A DNA stretch of 64,000 nucleotides from Dechloromonas hortensis (GTDB taxonomy: Bacteria > Pseudomonadota > Gammaproteobacteria > Burkholderiales > Rhodocyclaceae). Positions 27,531-36,021 of this stretch are shown here, piece after piece. The stretch lies in the NCBI RefSeq assembly GCF_009469765.1, contig NZ_SSSQ01000002.1, positions 1 through 64,000 on the forward strand, read 5' to 3'. The notes beneath the pieces were generated by a model. It saw only the letters and a list, made by a program, of their open reading frames with translations. It was not told the DNA's origin and ran no database searches. Made by a program: the position numbers and the translations under genes. Position 1 is the stretch's first letter. Each line of letters starts with the position of its first letter.

Positions 27531-27974
27531 TCAGCTTTCATCTGGCGTGACCATGCGTATCGGGCGAGTCCCGATCTTTGCCCCGGTGACTTCATCCACG
27601 GCCACCGCTTTAATTTCCGTGCCCGTTTCAGCGTCAAAAAACTGAACCAACTTGCCGCCGCCCCGGTATTGACGCCCCCAGGCGCCAATCATGAAGAGTA
27701 CCGGCAGAAAATCGCGCCCGGCAGCGGTCAGCAGATACTCCTCGCGCGGCGGGTGCTCCGAGTAGCGCCGTTTCTCCAGCAGCCCCTCCTCGGTCAGCGT
27801 CGCCAGTCGGCGGGTCAGCATCGTCGGGGCGATACCCAGGCTTTTCCGGAATTGGTCAAAGCGCGTCAGGCCGGCATGGGCATCCCGCAGGATCAATATG
27901 CTCCACGCGTCACCGGCGAAAGCCAGGCTGCGCGCTATCGGACAGGGGTCATTGCAACTATTTTCTTCGTTCAT
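27531..27974 (-). CDS. HxlR-family transcriptional regulator
   Basis: The 147-residue regulator begins MNEENSCNDPCPIARSLAFA and continues with 'GDAWSILILRDAHAGLTRFD', the winged-helix HxlR signature, then 'PTMLTRRLATLTEEGLLEKR' and 'PREEYLLTAAGRDF'. HxlR proteins often sense aldehydes, quinones or other electrophiles through cysteines; two Cys are present near the N-terminus. It is divergent from the hydrolase-MDR-SDR-OYE operon, with two direct-repeat operators between them. The start at 27974 gives family-like length. Confidence 0.88.
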   Translation of the reverse strand: MNEENSCNDPCPIARSLAFAGDAWSILILRDAHAGLTRFDQFRKSLGIAPTMLTRRLATLTEEGLLEKRRYSEHPPREEYLLTAAGRDFLPVLFMIGAWGRQYRGGGKLVQFFDAETGTEIKAVAVDEVTGAKIGTRPIRMVTPDES

Positions 27975-27995
27975 ACTGTTTCGATAGTGACTTGC

Positions 27996-28034
27996 TTTCA
28001 AATTGGTAGTACCGTTCGTTTCAAATTGATAGTA
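27996..28034. promoter_or_regulatory. Direct-repeat operators for the HxlR regulator
   Basis: TTTCAAATTGGTAGTA (27996-28011) and TTTCAAATTGATAGTA (28019-28034) differ at one position and start 23 bp apart in the gap between the divergent HxlR and hydrolase genes. A third, partial TTTC...GATAGTGA lies at 27979-27990, overlapping the HxlR start area. Such direct repeats fit a dimeric regulator controlling both directions. Confidence 0.65.
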
Positions 28035-28050
28035 ACACCTGGAGCGACAG

Positions 28051-28890
28051 ATGAGCAATGTGACGTGGAAAGATGTTCCGACCCGCAGGGTCGACGTTGG
28101 CGGGGTGCCTTTTGCCTATCGGCAACTCGGCCCCGATTCCGGCGTGCCGGTGATTTTCCTGCACCATCTGATGGCCGTGCTCGATGACTGGGACCCGCGG
28201 ATTATCGACGGCATTGCCGCACAGCGGCGGGTGATCGCCTTCGACAATCGCGGGGTCGGTGCCTCGGGCGGATCGGTGCCGCCCACGATCGAGGAAATGG
28301 GGCGGGATGCCATCGCCTTCATTCGGGCCTTGGGATTCAGTCAGGTCGACCTTCTCGGCTTCTCCTTGGGCGGCGGCGTCGCGCAAATGATTGCTTTGCA
28401 GGCCCCCGACCTCGTGCGTCGGATGGTCCTGGCCGGAACGGGGCCACGGGGCGGCGGGGGGATCGACGAGATCAACAGAATCGCGGTCATCGCTTACCTC
28501 AAAGCGGCACTCACGCTGAGCGATCCGAGGAATTTCCTGTTCTTCCCTCGTACCCCGGAGGGCAAGCGCGCCGCGAAAGACTACTTCTCGCGGCTGAAGG
28601 AGCGCACCAAGGACCGCGACAAGCCCATTTCCCTGCAAGCCCGGCGGGCCCAATTGCAGGCCATCAGAACCGCGGGTTTGAGCGTGCCCGACGACCTCTC
28701 GGTCATCAAGCAACCCGTTTTCGTCGCCAACGGCGACCACGACCTCATGGTCGCCAGCAGCCTTTCGGCCGACATGGCTCGCCGTCTGCCGAGCGCTCAG
28801 CTGACTATCTATCCGGATTCCGGGCACGGCGGCGTCTTTCAGCACCACCGGGCCTTTGTACCTGCGATTCTGGACTTTCTCGCCGACTGA
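28051..28890 (+). CDS. Alpha/beta hydrolase
   Basis: A 279-residue alpha/beta-hydrolase with the oxyanion region 'VIFLHHLMAVLDDWDPR', the nucleophile elbow 'GFSLGGG' (Ser near residue 107), an acid region 'NGDHDLM' and the catalytic His in 'DSGHGG'. It resembles esterases or lactonases that accompany reductases in small detoxification clusters. No signal peptide. It has a GGAG ribosome site and is first in the operon hydrolase-MDR-SDR-OYE. Substrate unknown. Confidence 0.85.
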   Translation: MSNVTWKDVPTRRVDVGGVPFAYRQLGPDSGVPVIFLHHLMAVLDDWDPRIIDGIAAQRRVIAFDNRGVGASGGSVPPTIEEMGRDAIAFIRALGFSQVDLLGFSLGGGVAQMIALQAPDLVRRMVLAGTGPRGGGGIDEINRIAVIAYLKAALTLSDPRNFLFFPRTPEGKRAAKDYFSRLKERTKDRDKPISLQARRAQLQAIRTAGLSVPDDLSVIKQPVFVANGDHDLMVASSLSADMARRLPSAQLTIYPDSGHGGVFQHHRAFVPAILDFLAD

Positions 28891-28914
28891 CCAGACAAGA
28901 ATGAAAGAGCAAGG

Positions 28915-29931
28915 ATGAAAACTCAAACAATGAAAGCACTTACTTTCAAACGCTATGGCAAATCGCCCGAGATCGGGGTTGCCGACGTTCCCCGCCCGAC
29001 CCTGAAGGCCAATGAATTGCTCGTACATGTGCACGCGGCGAGCGTGAACCCGGTGGACAACATGATCCTGACGGGAGTATTCAAACCAGTCCTGCATTTT
29101 CAGCTTCCCGCGACGTTGGGTAGCGATCTGGCCGGTGTGGTGACCGAGGTTGGCAGTGGCGTGACTCGTTTCAAGCCTGGCGATAACGTCTTCGCCAACA
29201 TCTTCGACCTGGGTACGGGCGCTATCGCCGAGTTCGCAGTGGTACCGGAGAAGCTTGCCGCACTGAAACCGGCCAATCTGGACTTCGTGCAGGCGGCATC
29301 GATCCCGATGGTCGGGCTCACCTCGTGGCAAGCGCTGAAGGAGCGGGCCAATCTTCGGGCCGGCCAGAAGGTGTTCATCCCGGCAGGCTCCGGCGGTATT
29401 GGTACGTTTGCGATTCAACTGGCAAAGCACCTGGGCGCCAAGGTGGGAACGACCACCAGCACGGGCAATGTCGAACTGGTGCGCAGCCTTGGCGCCGACG
29501 AGGTGGTCGATTACAGGAAACAGGAATTCGAAAAAGTGCTGCGCGGCTACGACGCGGTACTGGGTACCATCAGGGGGGACGCGATCGAGAAGTCCCTCGG
29601 CATCCTCAAGCCAGGGGGCACGATCGTTTCGCTGGTCGGGCCGCTGGATACAGCATTCGCTCGGGCTCGACGGCTCAACTTCGTCCTTGAGTTCGTCTTC
29701 GGGCTGATGAGCCGCAAGATCATGCGTCTTGCGAAAAAGCGGGACGTCACTTACTCGTTTCTCTTTGCCCGCCCCGATGGCGCTCAACTTGCCGAAATCG
29801 GCAAACTCATCGAGGCGGAGCGTATCCAGCCCGTGATCGACAAGGTGTTTCCGTTCGAACAAGCAAAGGAGGCGCTTGCCTACCTCGCCCAGGGGCATGC
29901 CAAGGGAAAAGTCGTCATCAAAATGCGTTGA
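28915..29931 (+). CDS. NAD(P)H-dependent medium-chain dehydrogenase/quinone oxidoreductase-like
   Basis: A 338-residue MDR protein beginning 'MKALTFKRYGKSPEIGVADV' after a short lead, with 'VNPVDNMILTGVF', 'GSDLAGVVTEVGSGV' and the nucleotide-binding 'GQKVFIPAGSGGIGTFAIQLAK'. The structural-zinc cysteines of true alcohol dehydrogenases are not visible, which points to a quinone oxidoreductase or enone reductase. It lies 24 bp after the hydrolase gene. Confidence 0.87.
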   Translation: MKTQTMKALTFKRYGKSPEIGVADVPRPTLKANELLVHVHAASVNPVDNMILTGVFKPVLHFQLPATLGSDLAGVVTEVGSGVTRFKPGDNVFANIFDLGTGAIAEFAVVPEKLAALKPANLDFVQAASIPMVGLTSWQALKERANLRAGQKVFIPAGSGGIGTFAIQLAKHLGAKVGTTTSTGNVELVRSLGADEVVDYRKQEFEKVLRGYDAVLGTIRGDAIEKSLGILKPGGTIVSLVGPLDTAFARARRLNFVLEFVFGLMSRKIMRLAKKRDVTYSFLFARPDGAQLAEIGKLIEAERIQPVIDKVFPFEQAKEALAYLAQGHAKGKVVIKMR

Positions 29932-29992
29932 ATATGAATCGCCGGGCAGCAAGCCGGCCAAGACAGGCAGTTAACTTTTAGGACATAAAACC

Positions 29993-30787
29993 ATGACCCC
30001 ATCTACAAAAATCGCTGTTATCACCGGTGCATCTTCCGGCATCGGCTCCGTTTATGCCGATCGCCTGGCACGGCGCGGCTACGACCTCCTGCTCGTCGCC
30101 AGGCGTGGCGAGCGTTTGCGGAATCTCGCCGCAAAGCTTGAGCAGGCGTACGGCATCAAGGCCGAAACCTTCGTCGCCGACCTTGAAAAAGAAGCCGATC
30201 TTGTCGCTCTCGAAGCTGTTCTTGCTGGCAATCCCGCCATCCATCTATTGGTCAACAACGCCGGCATTGCCAGGCTGAGTCCTGTTGCCGAGACGTCGAT
30301 CAAAGACTCCTTGTCGCAGATCGCGTTGAACATCACGGCCCTGACGCGCTTGACGCAGGCCGTCCTGCCCGCCTTCAAAGAGCGCAACCAAGGCGTTATC
30401 GTCAATATTGCTTCGGCATTGGCGCTGCATGCGCTGCCGGTGAGTTCCGTATATAGCGGCACCAAGGGTTTCGTACTCAATTTCAGTCGCGGTCTGCAGC
30501 AGGAACTCGCGAATACCGGCATCAGGATTCAAGTGGTGCTGCCGGCCGCGACAGCTACCGATCTTTGGGATATCTCCGGTGTACCGCTGGCCGCATTGGC
30601 GCCAGAAACGGTGATGTCTGTCGAGCACCTGGTCGATGCCGCGCTGGCCGGCTTCGACCAGGGCGAGTCGGTCACTTTGCCGTCCATGGCAGATACCGGT
30701 CTCTGGGAGCGCTATGACACAGCTCGGTCCGATCTCTTCGTCGCGATGCAAACCGGCCAGCCGGCGCCACGATTGCTTTCGCTTTAA
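29993..30787 (+). CDS. Short-chain dehydrogenase/reductase
   Basis: A 264-residue SDR. The cofactor motif 'VITGASSGIGSVYADRLA' is N-terminal, 'LLVNNAGIARLSP' is the NNAG motif, and the catalytic Ser and YxxxK are in 'NIASALALHALPVSSVYSGTKGF'. 'RRGERLRNLAAKL' after the second strand suggests NADP preference. Third gene of the HxlR-controlled operon. Substrate unknown. Confidence 0.88.
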   Translation: MTPSTKIAVITGASSGIGSVYADRLARRGYDLLLVARRGERLRNLAAKLEQAYGIKAETFVADLEKEADLVALEAVLAGNPAIHLLVNNAGIARLSPVAETSIKDSLSQIALNITALTRLTQAVLPAFKERNQGVIVNIASALALHALPVSSVYSGTKGFVLNFSRGLQQELANTGIRIQVVLPAATATDLWDISGVPLAALAPETVMSVEHLVDAALAGFDQGESVTLPSMADTGLWERYDTARSDLFVAMQTGQPAPRLLSL

Positions 30788-30834
30788 GCGACGCAACGAC
30801 GCGTTAATCTGAACTAAACACCAAGGAAATTTTC

Positions 30835-31902
30835 ATGAGCAGCACGCTATTCACCCCTACCCAACTCGGCAGTCTGTCGCTGAAGAACCGCATCGTCATG
30901 GCACCGCTGACGCGCAGTCGCGCGATCGGAAACCTGCCCAATGCCCTGATGGAACAGTATTACCGCTTGCGGGCGGAGGCTGGACTGATCATTACCGAAG
31001 GTACTTCGCCTTCACCCAACGGCCTTGGCTATGCACGCATTCCCGGACTGTTCAATGAGGAACAGGTGCAGGCCTGGCGAGGCGTCACCGAGGGCGTCCA
31101 TCAGGCAGGTGGCAGGATTTTCGTGCAACTGATGCATACCGGACGGGTCAGCCATCCTGCCAACCTGCCGGCCGGTGCTAGCGTCCTGGCGCCCTCGGCG
31201 CTCGCCGTCCAGGGCGAGATGTGGACCGACGCGGAGGGCATGCAGCCGCATCCCGTGCCACGCGAAATGAGCGAGGCGGACATCGCGCAAAGCATCGCCG
31301 AATATGCAGCCTCGGCCAAACTGGCCATGCAGGCCGGCTTCGATGGCATCGAGTTGCATGCGGCGAATGGCTATCTGATCGACCAATTCCTCAATACCGC
31401 CTCCAATCAGCGCAATGACCGCTGGGGTGGTAGCGTCGACAACCGTATCCGCTTCGCTGTAGAAGTCGCCAAGGCAAGCGTCGCCGCCATTGGTGCCGAG
31501 CGCGTCGGCATGCGGATCTCGCCTTACGGCGTATTCAATGCTCAGCTGCCGGATGCAGAAATGGACGCTTTGTATTTACGTTTGATCGACGAGTTGAATG
31601 GGCTCGGCCTGCTCTACATCCACATCGTCGATCACAGCGCCATGGGGGCGCCTGAAGTCAGTCCCGAATTGAAGGCCAAAATCCGTACCGCCTTCAAAGG
31701 ACAATACATACTCTCCGGTGGCTATGACGTGGCGCGAGCCAATGCCGATCTCGACGCGCAGCGCGGCGACCTGGTGGCTTTCGGTCGCCCGTTCATCTCG
31801 AATCCGGATCTGGTAGCCAAGCTCAGGTCGGGCCAGGCGTTGGTGGCGCCCGATTTCGCTACCTTCTACACGCCGGGAGAAAAGGGCTATACCGATTATT
31901 GA
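30835..31902 (+). CDS. Old Yellow Enzyme-type alkene reductase (NemA-like)
   Basis: A 355-residue FMN barrel protein. It starts 'STLFTPTQLGSLSLKNRIVM' followed by 'APLTRSRA', with 'ITEGTSPSPNGLGYARIPG', 'FVQLMHTGRVSHPANLP' and 'GFDGIELHAANGYLIDQFLN', the OYE signature with substrate-binding H..N pair. These enzymes reduce activated alkenes, quinones or nitro compounds with NAD(P)H. It closes the cassette and fits a role in removing reactive electrophiles. Confidence 0.92.
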   Translation: MSSTLFTPTQLGSLSLKNRIVMAPLTRSRAIGNLPNALMEQYYRLRAEAGLIITEGTSPSPNGLGYARIPGLFNEEQVQAWRGVTEGVHQAGGRIFVQLMHTGRVSHPANLPAGASVLAPSALAVQGEMWTDAEGMQPHPVPREMSEADIAQSIAEYAASAKLAMQAGFDGIELHAANGYLIDQFLNTASNQRNDRWGGSVDNRIRFAVEVAKASVAAIGAERVGMRISPYGVFNAQLPDAEMDALYLRLIDELNGLGLLYIHIVDHSAMGAPEVSPELKAKIRTAFKGQYILSGGYDVARANADLDAQRGDLVAFGRPFISNPDLVAKLRSGQALVAPDFATFYTPGEKGYTDY

Positions 31903-31936
31903 CCAAGGTCTGATCCGGGCCGCATCGTCATTGCAC

Positions 31937-32166
31937 TTTCTCCCGCTTCTTCACCAAGCGGGTCGGCACATAGCCCGGCCAGTTTCGCTTGGCCGGGCAG
32001 CATTAAGTTGGTTTTTGCTTAATTTAGGGCGTGCACCGCAGCAGTGGCTTGCCCCACTCAAATCCCGATTCAAAGCGGCGCTTCGCTAATGCTGACATCA
32101 GCAATCCAGTGCTGGTGCCGCACTGGCTGCGACCGGAAACCAGCGTGACGTCTGTCGGCAAGTCTA
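31937..32166. repeat. Direct repeat, copy 2, with remnant of hpaA end and deleted GFA gene
   Basis: The 355-bp gap between the OYE and EAL genes holds a diverged copy of 26925-27110, followed directly by a segment (about 32117-32166) matching 27460-27512, the 5' part of the GFA gene. About 350 bp from the middle of the GFA gene are missing, so this is a decayed duplicate. It includes the old hpaA stop. No functional reading frame remains. Confidence 0.75.
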
Positions 32167-32257
32167 TCGATTCCTGCTGTTATGCGGCGTGCGGACATGG
32201 CGAGTACCCTGTCTATAATGATGCAGGGATCAATCCATCGATAGACCAAGGATAGAC

Positions 32258-33460
32258 ATGAGCGCCAATCACCGTTCTTCTCATGAAATCATCATGGAAA
32301 CGCTGCACTCGGTACGCACCCTGCTTGGCATGGAAGTGGCATTTATCTCGGAGTTTACGGGCGGATGCCGCGTCTTTCGTTATGTGGATTCACAAAAGGG
32401 TGCTGTATCGCTCTGCGTTGGAGCGGGTGATCCTCTCGAGGAAAGCTACTGCCAACGCGTAGTTGACGGCCGCCTGCCGGAACTGATCCGCGATGCAACG
32501 CAAATCCCCGAGGCGCTGACCTTGCCGGTGACGATAGCCTTGCCGGTGGGCGCCCACCTGAGCGTTCCGATCCGGTTCAGCGATGGCCATATCTACGGCA
32601 CGTTTTGCTGCTTCTGCACTTCTCCCGACAGCACCCTGAACGATCGCGATATCCGGGCGATGCGGCTCTTTGCCGAAGTCACCGGCAAGCTCCTGGAGCA
32701 GCAGGTGAGCGATGAAGAAGCCCGCAACGAACTCGTCACCCGTCTTCGAGACGTGCTTGACGCGGAGCGCTTTACGATCGTCTATCAGCCGATCATTCAT
32801 GTCGCCCAGCACAAGATCGTTGGCTACGAGGCCCTGACGCGGTTTTCGGCCGAACCGGTGCGCACGCCCGACCTGTGGTTCAATGAGGCGGCAACGGTCG
32901 GCCTCCAGGAAGAACTGGAATTGGCGGCGATCAAGAAGGCATTGCTCGGGCTGGCCCGTCTCCCCGAGGATGCCTACCTTTCACTCAACGTTTCCCCGGC
33001 TACCCTTCTGAAGGGTTCCGTCGCCTCCGTTTTGCAAGGCTATCCCTTCGAGCGCTTGATGTTGGAAGTGACCGAACATGCGTCCGTCAGCGATTATTCC
33101 CCGATCGCCACCGTTCTCAAGCCCATGCGGCAACGGGGCTTGCGCTTGGCCGTAGACGATGCCGGGGCGGGGTTCGCCAGTTTCCGTCACATTCTCAAAT
33201 TGCAGCCGGACGTGATCAAACTAGATGTCAGCCTGATCCGGAAAATCGACTCCGATACCGGGTGCCGCGCTTTGGCGGCTGCCCTCATACGGTTTGCCGA
33301 GGAGATGGGCAGCAAGATCGTTGCCGAAGGGGTCGAAACTGACGCCGAACTCCAAGCCTTGCGCGAGTTAAAGGTCAATAAGGCGCAAGGGTATTTGCTG
33401 GGACGCCCGGCGCCCATCGAAGCGCTGCAGTCCGAGCCGGCGAGAAGAGTGTTCCCCTGA
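32258..33460 (+). CDS. GAF-EAL cyclic-di-GMP phosphodiesterase
   Basis: The 400-residue protein has an N-terminal GAF domain (about 10-150) and a C-terminal EAL domain. Catalytic motifs are all kept: 'YEALTRF' (EAL), 'LSLNVSP', 'MLEVTEHA', 'AVDDAGAGFASFRHI', 'VIKLD', 'KIVAEGVET' and 'QGYLLGRP'. It probably hydrolyses c-di-GMP in response to a cytoplasmic ligand bound by GAF. It stands alone, between the cassette remnant and the convergent YkgJ-type gene. Confidence 0.92.
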   Translation: MSANHRSSHEIIMETLHSVRTLLGMEVAFISEFTGGCRVFRYVDSQKGAVSLCVGAGDPLEESYCQRVVDGRLPELIRDATQIPEALTLPVTIALPVGAHLSVPIRFSDGHIYGTFCCFCTSPDSTLNDRDIRAMRLFAEVTGKLLEQQVSDEEARNELVTRLRDVLDAERFTIVYQPIIHVAQHKIVGYEALTRFSAEPVRTPDLWFNEAATVGLQEELELAAIKKALLGLARLPEDAYLSLNVSPATLLKGSVASVLQGYPFERLMLEVTEHASVSDYSPIATVLKPMRQRGLRLAVDDAGAGFASFRHILKLQPDVIKLDVSLIRKIDSDTGCRALAAALIRFAEEMGSKIVAEGVETDAELQALRELKVNKAQGYLLGRPAPIEALQSEPARRVFP

Positions 33461-33567
33461 TTCTTTCCCCACACGCGTAGACCGGAGACAGCGGCTTGAT
33501 TGATGGCTTTTCCGGTGATCGATGATTTGCAGCGCCGGTAGTTTCCAGCTTACGCCGGCGGGGCGGG

Positions 33568-34113
33568 CTAACGCTTCGGGTTGCGCCGGGCGGCTACCCG
33601 CTTCACCGACAGCGTGACCATGAAAGGGAACTCCTCGTCGGCGGAATGGACGACGCGAAACTCCGGGCCGAGCGCGCGGGCCATCCAGGCAACCAGCGCC
33701 TTGAGGTCCACGGCTTCGCAGCGCAGGTCGGCGATCACGCTGCCCTGATCTTCGTACACCGGGAAGTCCGAACACCCCTGGGGCTTGAGTTCCTGGCCGT
33801 AAATCTTGCACGAGCCACACGCGTCATCGTAAGCGGGGCAGGGTTTGCTATGGATGTAGTAAAGCCCGTTTCCGGCCCGGATTTCCTCCGGGCCTTTGCC
33901 CGCGGCGAGCTGCTTGTCGAAGGCAGGGCGCGATTCGCCGAGATGCCAGAGCGTTTTGACCTGCTTCCATTCCAGTTCGAGGACGAGTGCATCGAGTCGG
34001 CAGCACGGTTTCGTGCACACGGCGCAATGCGGGATGACGGCGGCTGCCTGATAGGCGGCGGCCGCGGCGGCAAGCTCCTTGGCGAGAAGGCGGCGGGAGT
34101 CCTTGGTGCTCAT
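33568..34113 (-). CDS. YkgJ-family cysteine-cluster protein
   Basis: The 181-residue protein contains the cysteine pattern of the YkgJ (Zn/Fe-chelating) family: 'CAVCTKPCC' near residue 30 and 'KPCPAYDDACGSCKIYGQEL' with a following Cys in 'PQGCSDFP'. These cysteines probably bind zinc or an iron-sulfur cluster. Function is unknown. It is convergent with the EAL gene and divergent from the dmp operon. Confidence 0.83.
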   Translation of the reverse strand: MSTKDSRRLLAKELAAAAAAYQAAAVIPHCAVCTKPCCRLDALVLELEWKQVKTLWHLGESRPAFDKQLAAGKGPEEIRAGNGLYYIHSKPCPAYDDACGSCKIYGQELKPQGCSDFPVYEDQGSVIADLRCEAVDLKALVAWMARALGPEFRVVHSADEEFPFMVTLSVKRVAARRNPKR

Positions 34114-34208
34114 CGAAGAGCTGGCCGGGGCAGGGCGAGGGAAGGTGGCAGGTGGATCACAGGCAATGGATATCAGGTAGCGGAAGCAGGGCGACTGGCT
34201 CGGGGGCT

Positions 34209-34228
34209 GTTCAGGACGAATCCTGAAC
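34209..34228. other. Hairpin upstream of dmp promoter
   Basis: GTTCAGGA and TCCTGAAC form a perfect 8-bp stem with loop CGAA in the gap between the YkgJ-type gene and dmpK. There is no T-tract, so it is not a clear terminator; it could be a protein-binding dyad. Confidence 0.4.
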
Positions 34229-34313
34229 GACGAGCAGTATACGGCCGCCGGCTTGCCGCCGGTCGACGATCGGCCAGGTTACGAAAAGTACAAGTCATTT
34301 CCCCAAACGTCCA

Positions 34314-34342
34314 TTCATTAACATCTTAGTAAAAGGTTTAAT
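34314..34342 (+). promoter_or_regulatory. dmpK promoter with HpaR-type palindrome
   Basis: TTCATT (34314-34319) and TTTAAT (34337-34342) are 17 bp apart. The palindrome TAACATCTTA (34319-34328) overlaps the end of the -35 and the spacer. A sigma-54 (-24/-12) element, usual for dmp operons under DmpR-type control, was not found, and no DmpR gene is nearby. Confidence 0.55.
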
Positions 34343-34396
34343 GTGCCTCATCAGATAGCCGCTTTCGAGGCGGACAAAAAAGAGGAGTGAGACGAC

Positions 34397-34663
34397 ATGG
34401 CAAGCAGCAATTTCGACATCACGCGCAAGTTCGTGCGCGTCATGCGCACCCTGCCCAACGGCCTGATCGAATTCGAGTTCGCCGTTGGCGACCCGGATGT
34501 CGCGGTCGAGCTGGTCATGCCCAAGGCTGCCTTCGAAGAGTTTTGCGCGGCCAATCACGTCGAAATGCTGACTGCGGCCAAGGCTGCCCCAGTCGAAGCC
34601 GACGCGGCCGACGCCGATTTTCAATGGAACCTGCACCAGGCAACGCATCAGCGCTTCCGCTAA
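34397..34663 (+). CDS. dmpK: Phenol hydroxylase assembly component DmpK-like
   Basis: The 88-residue protein 'FDITRKFVRVMRTLPNGLIE' ... 'FEEFCAANHVEM' matches DmpK/PhyA in size and in its position as first gene of a multicomponent phenol hydroxylase operon. DmpK helps assemble the active (iron-loaded) oxygenase and is not part of the catalytic cycle. GAGGAG lies upstream at good spacing. Confidence 0.88.
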   Translation: MASSNFDITRKFVRVMRTLPNGLIEFEFAVGDPDVAVELVMPKAAFEEFCAANHVEMLTAAKAAPVEADAADADFQWNLHQATHQRFR

Positions 34664-34680
34664 GGGTTTTTGGCTTTTAG

Positions 34681-34696
34681 CTGCGGTCGACCGCAG
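34681..34696. repeat. Perfect palindrome CTGCGGTCGACCGCAG
   Basis: A 16-bp perfect dyad in the dmpK-dmpL gap. Related GCGGTCGACCGC-type dyads are in other gaps (11316-11327, 19605-19616, 22605-22616, 39098-39109, 48934-48950). Confidence 0.6.
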
Positions 34697-34723
34697 CGCA
34701 TCTGTTTATTTGAGGAGACAAGC

Positions 34724-35716
34724 ATGGCAATAGATTTGCGGACGGTCAGCATTACACCGCTGCGCCAGACCTTTGGCCACCTGGCCCGGCGCATGGGCGC
34801 CGACAAGCCGGCTTCGCGCTACATGGAAGCGACGATGGACCTGCAGCCGGTTGAAAACTATCACTATCGCCCGACCTGGGAACCGCAGTACGACATCTTC
34901 GATACGACCCGCACCAGTATCACGATGAAGGACTGGTATGCGCTGAAGGATCCGCGCCAGTACTACTACGGTGCCTGGACGCTGGCGCGCGGCAAGATGC
35001 AGGAAATCGCCGAAGGTGACTTCGATCTGGTCGATGAACTCGGTCTCGCCGCCGCCTATCCGGCCGCCGGCAAGGAAGAAGCCCTGCAGGTTTTCCTGCC
35101 GCTGCGCCACGTTGCCTGGGCCTCGAACCTGAACAAGGCCTACGTTTCCTCCTACGGCTACGGCATCGCCATTTCACAAGCCGCCTGCTACGCCAGCATG
35201 GATCAGCTGGGGGTCGCCCAGTACGTGACCCGGCTCGGCATGGCCTTCAATGACCTCGACGCGCTGGCTACCGCCAAGACCGCCTGGCTGGAAGGGGCCG
35301 AGTGGCAGGAAATGCGCCGCTACGTCGAAGACCTGATGGTCGAGAAGGACTGGTTCCAGGTCCTCGTCGCCCAGGACTTCGCCCTCGAAGGCCTGCTCTA
35401 TCCGCTGATCTACGAGCGCTTCAACGACAAGCTGAACGCCGCCTACAGCCCGGTGTTCTCGATGCTGACCCGCTTCCAGCGCGAATGGTTCGGCGAAACC
35501 ACCAAGTGGATGGACTCCATCCTGAAGACGACCGCTGCCGATAACGCCGACAACAAGGAACAACTCGCGGTGTGGATCAAGCACTGGCGCGAGCGGGCGA
35601 TCAAGGCGGTGCAGCCGATCGCCGGCTTGGCCTTCGGCAGCGAAGCCGATGCCGTCATGGAAGAAGTCGTCCAGAACCTGAATGCCCGCGCCGCCAAGGC
35701 CGGGATTGCCCTGTAA
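34724..35716 (+). CDS. dmpL: Phenol hydroxylase-type oxygenase, beta subunit (DmpL)
   Basis: A 330-residue protein of the MmoY/TomA1/DmpL class, a ferritin-like fold that lost the iron ligands. Recognisable features are 'VENYHYRPTWEPQYDIFD' and 'MKDWYALKDPRQYYYGAWT'. It builds the (alpha-beta-gamma)2 oxygenase with DmpN and DmpO. The ATG at 34724 (MAIDLRTVSI) has AGGAGACA; an upstream in-frame ATG lies in the dyad region and is unlikely. Confidence 0.92.
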   Translation: MAIDLRTVSITPLRQTFGHLARRMGADKPASRYMEATMDLQPVENYHYRPTWEPQYDIFDTTRTSITMKDWYALKDPRQYYYGAWTLARGKMQEIAEGDFDLVDELGLAAAYPAAGKEEALQVFLPLRHVAWASNLNKAYVSSYGYGIAISQAACYASMDQLGVAQYVTRLGMAFNDLDALATAKTAWLEGAEWQEMRRYVEDLMVEKDWFQVLVAQDFALEGLLYPLIYERFNDKLNAAYSPVFSMLTRFQREWFGETTKWMDSILKTTAADNADNKEQLAVWIKHWRERAIKAVQPIAGLAFGSEADAVMEEVVQNLNARAAKAGIAL

Positions 35717-35726
35717 AGGAAGCCGC

Positions 35727-35996
35727 ATGTCCAACGCATTTATCGCATTCCAGAAGAACGACGACTCCCGCTGCATCATCGAGGCCATCCTCGACGACAA
35801 CCCGGGGGCGATGGTCGACGACCAGCCGTCGATGGTGAAGATCGACGTCCCCAACCGCTTGGTTATCAAGCGCGAGACGGTCACGGAAAAGATGGGTCGC
35901 GAGTTCGACCTGCAGGAGCTGCAACTGCACCTGATCACCATCTCCGGCAATCTGGACGAGACCGACGACGAATTTACCCTGACCTGGAATTCCTGA
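35727..35996 (+). CDS. dmpM: Phenol hydroxylase effector protein (DmpM)
   Basis: The 89-residue coupling protein 'MSNAFIAFQKNDDSRCIIEA' and 'VKIDVPNRLVIKRETV' is of the MmoB/DmpM type. It has no cofactor and binds the oxygenase to control substrate access and electron transfer. It begins 10 bp after dmpL. Confidence 0.92.
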   Translation: MSNAFIAFQKNDDSRCIIEAILDDNPGAMVDDQPSMVKIDVPNRLVIKRETVTEKMGREFDLQELQLHLITISGNLDETDDEFTLTWNS

Positions 35997-36021
35997 TTCC
36001 GGCCGCCAAGGAGAGAACACC

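Noticed and set aside
32031..32255. A 74-codon frame in the gap before the EAL gene
   Set aside because: It lies across the decayed direct repeat (copy 2) and shows no family features; treated as chance.
34114..34396. Possible sigma-54 promoter for the dmp operon
   Set aside because: GTGGCAGGTGGATCACA resembles a -24 element but has no GC doublet or TTGC at the required -12 distance.
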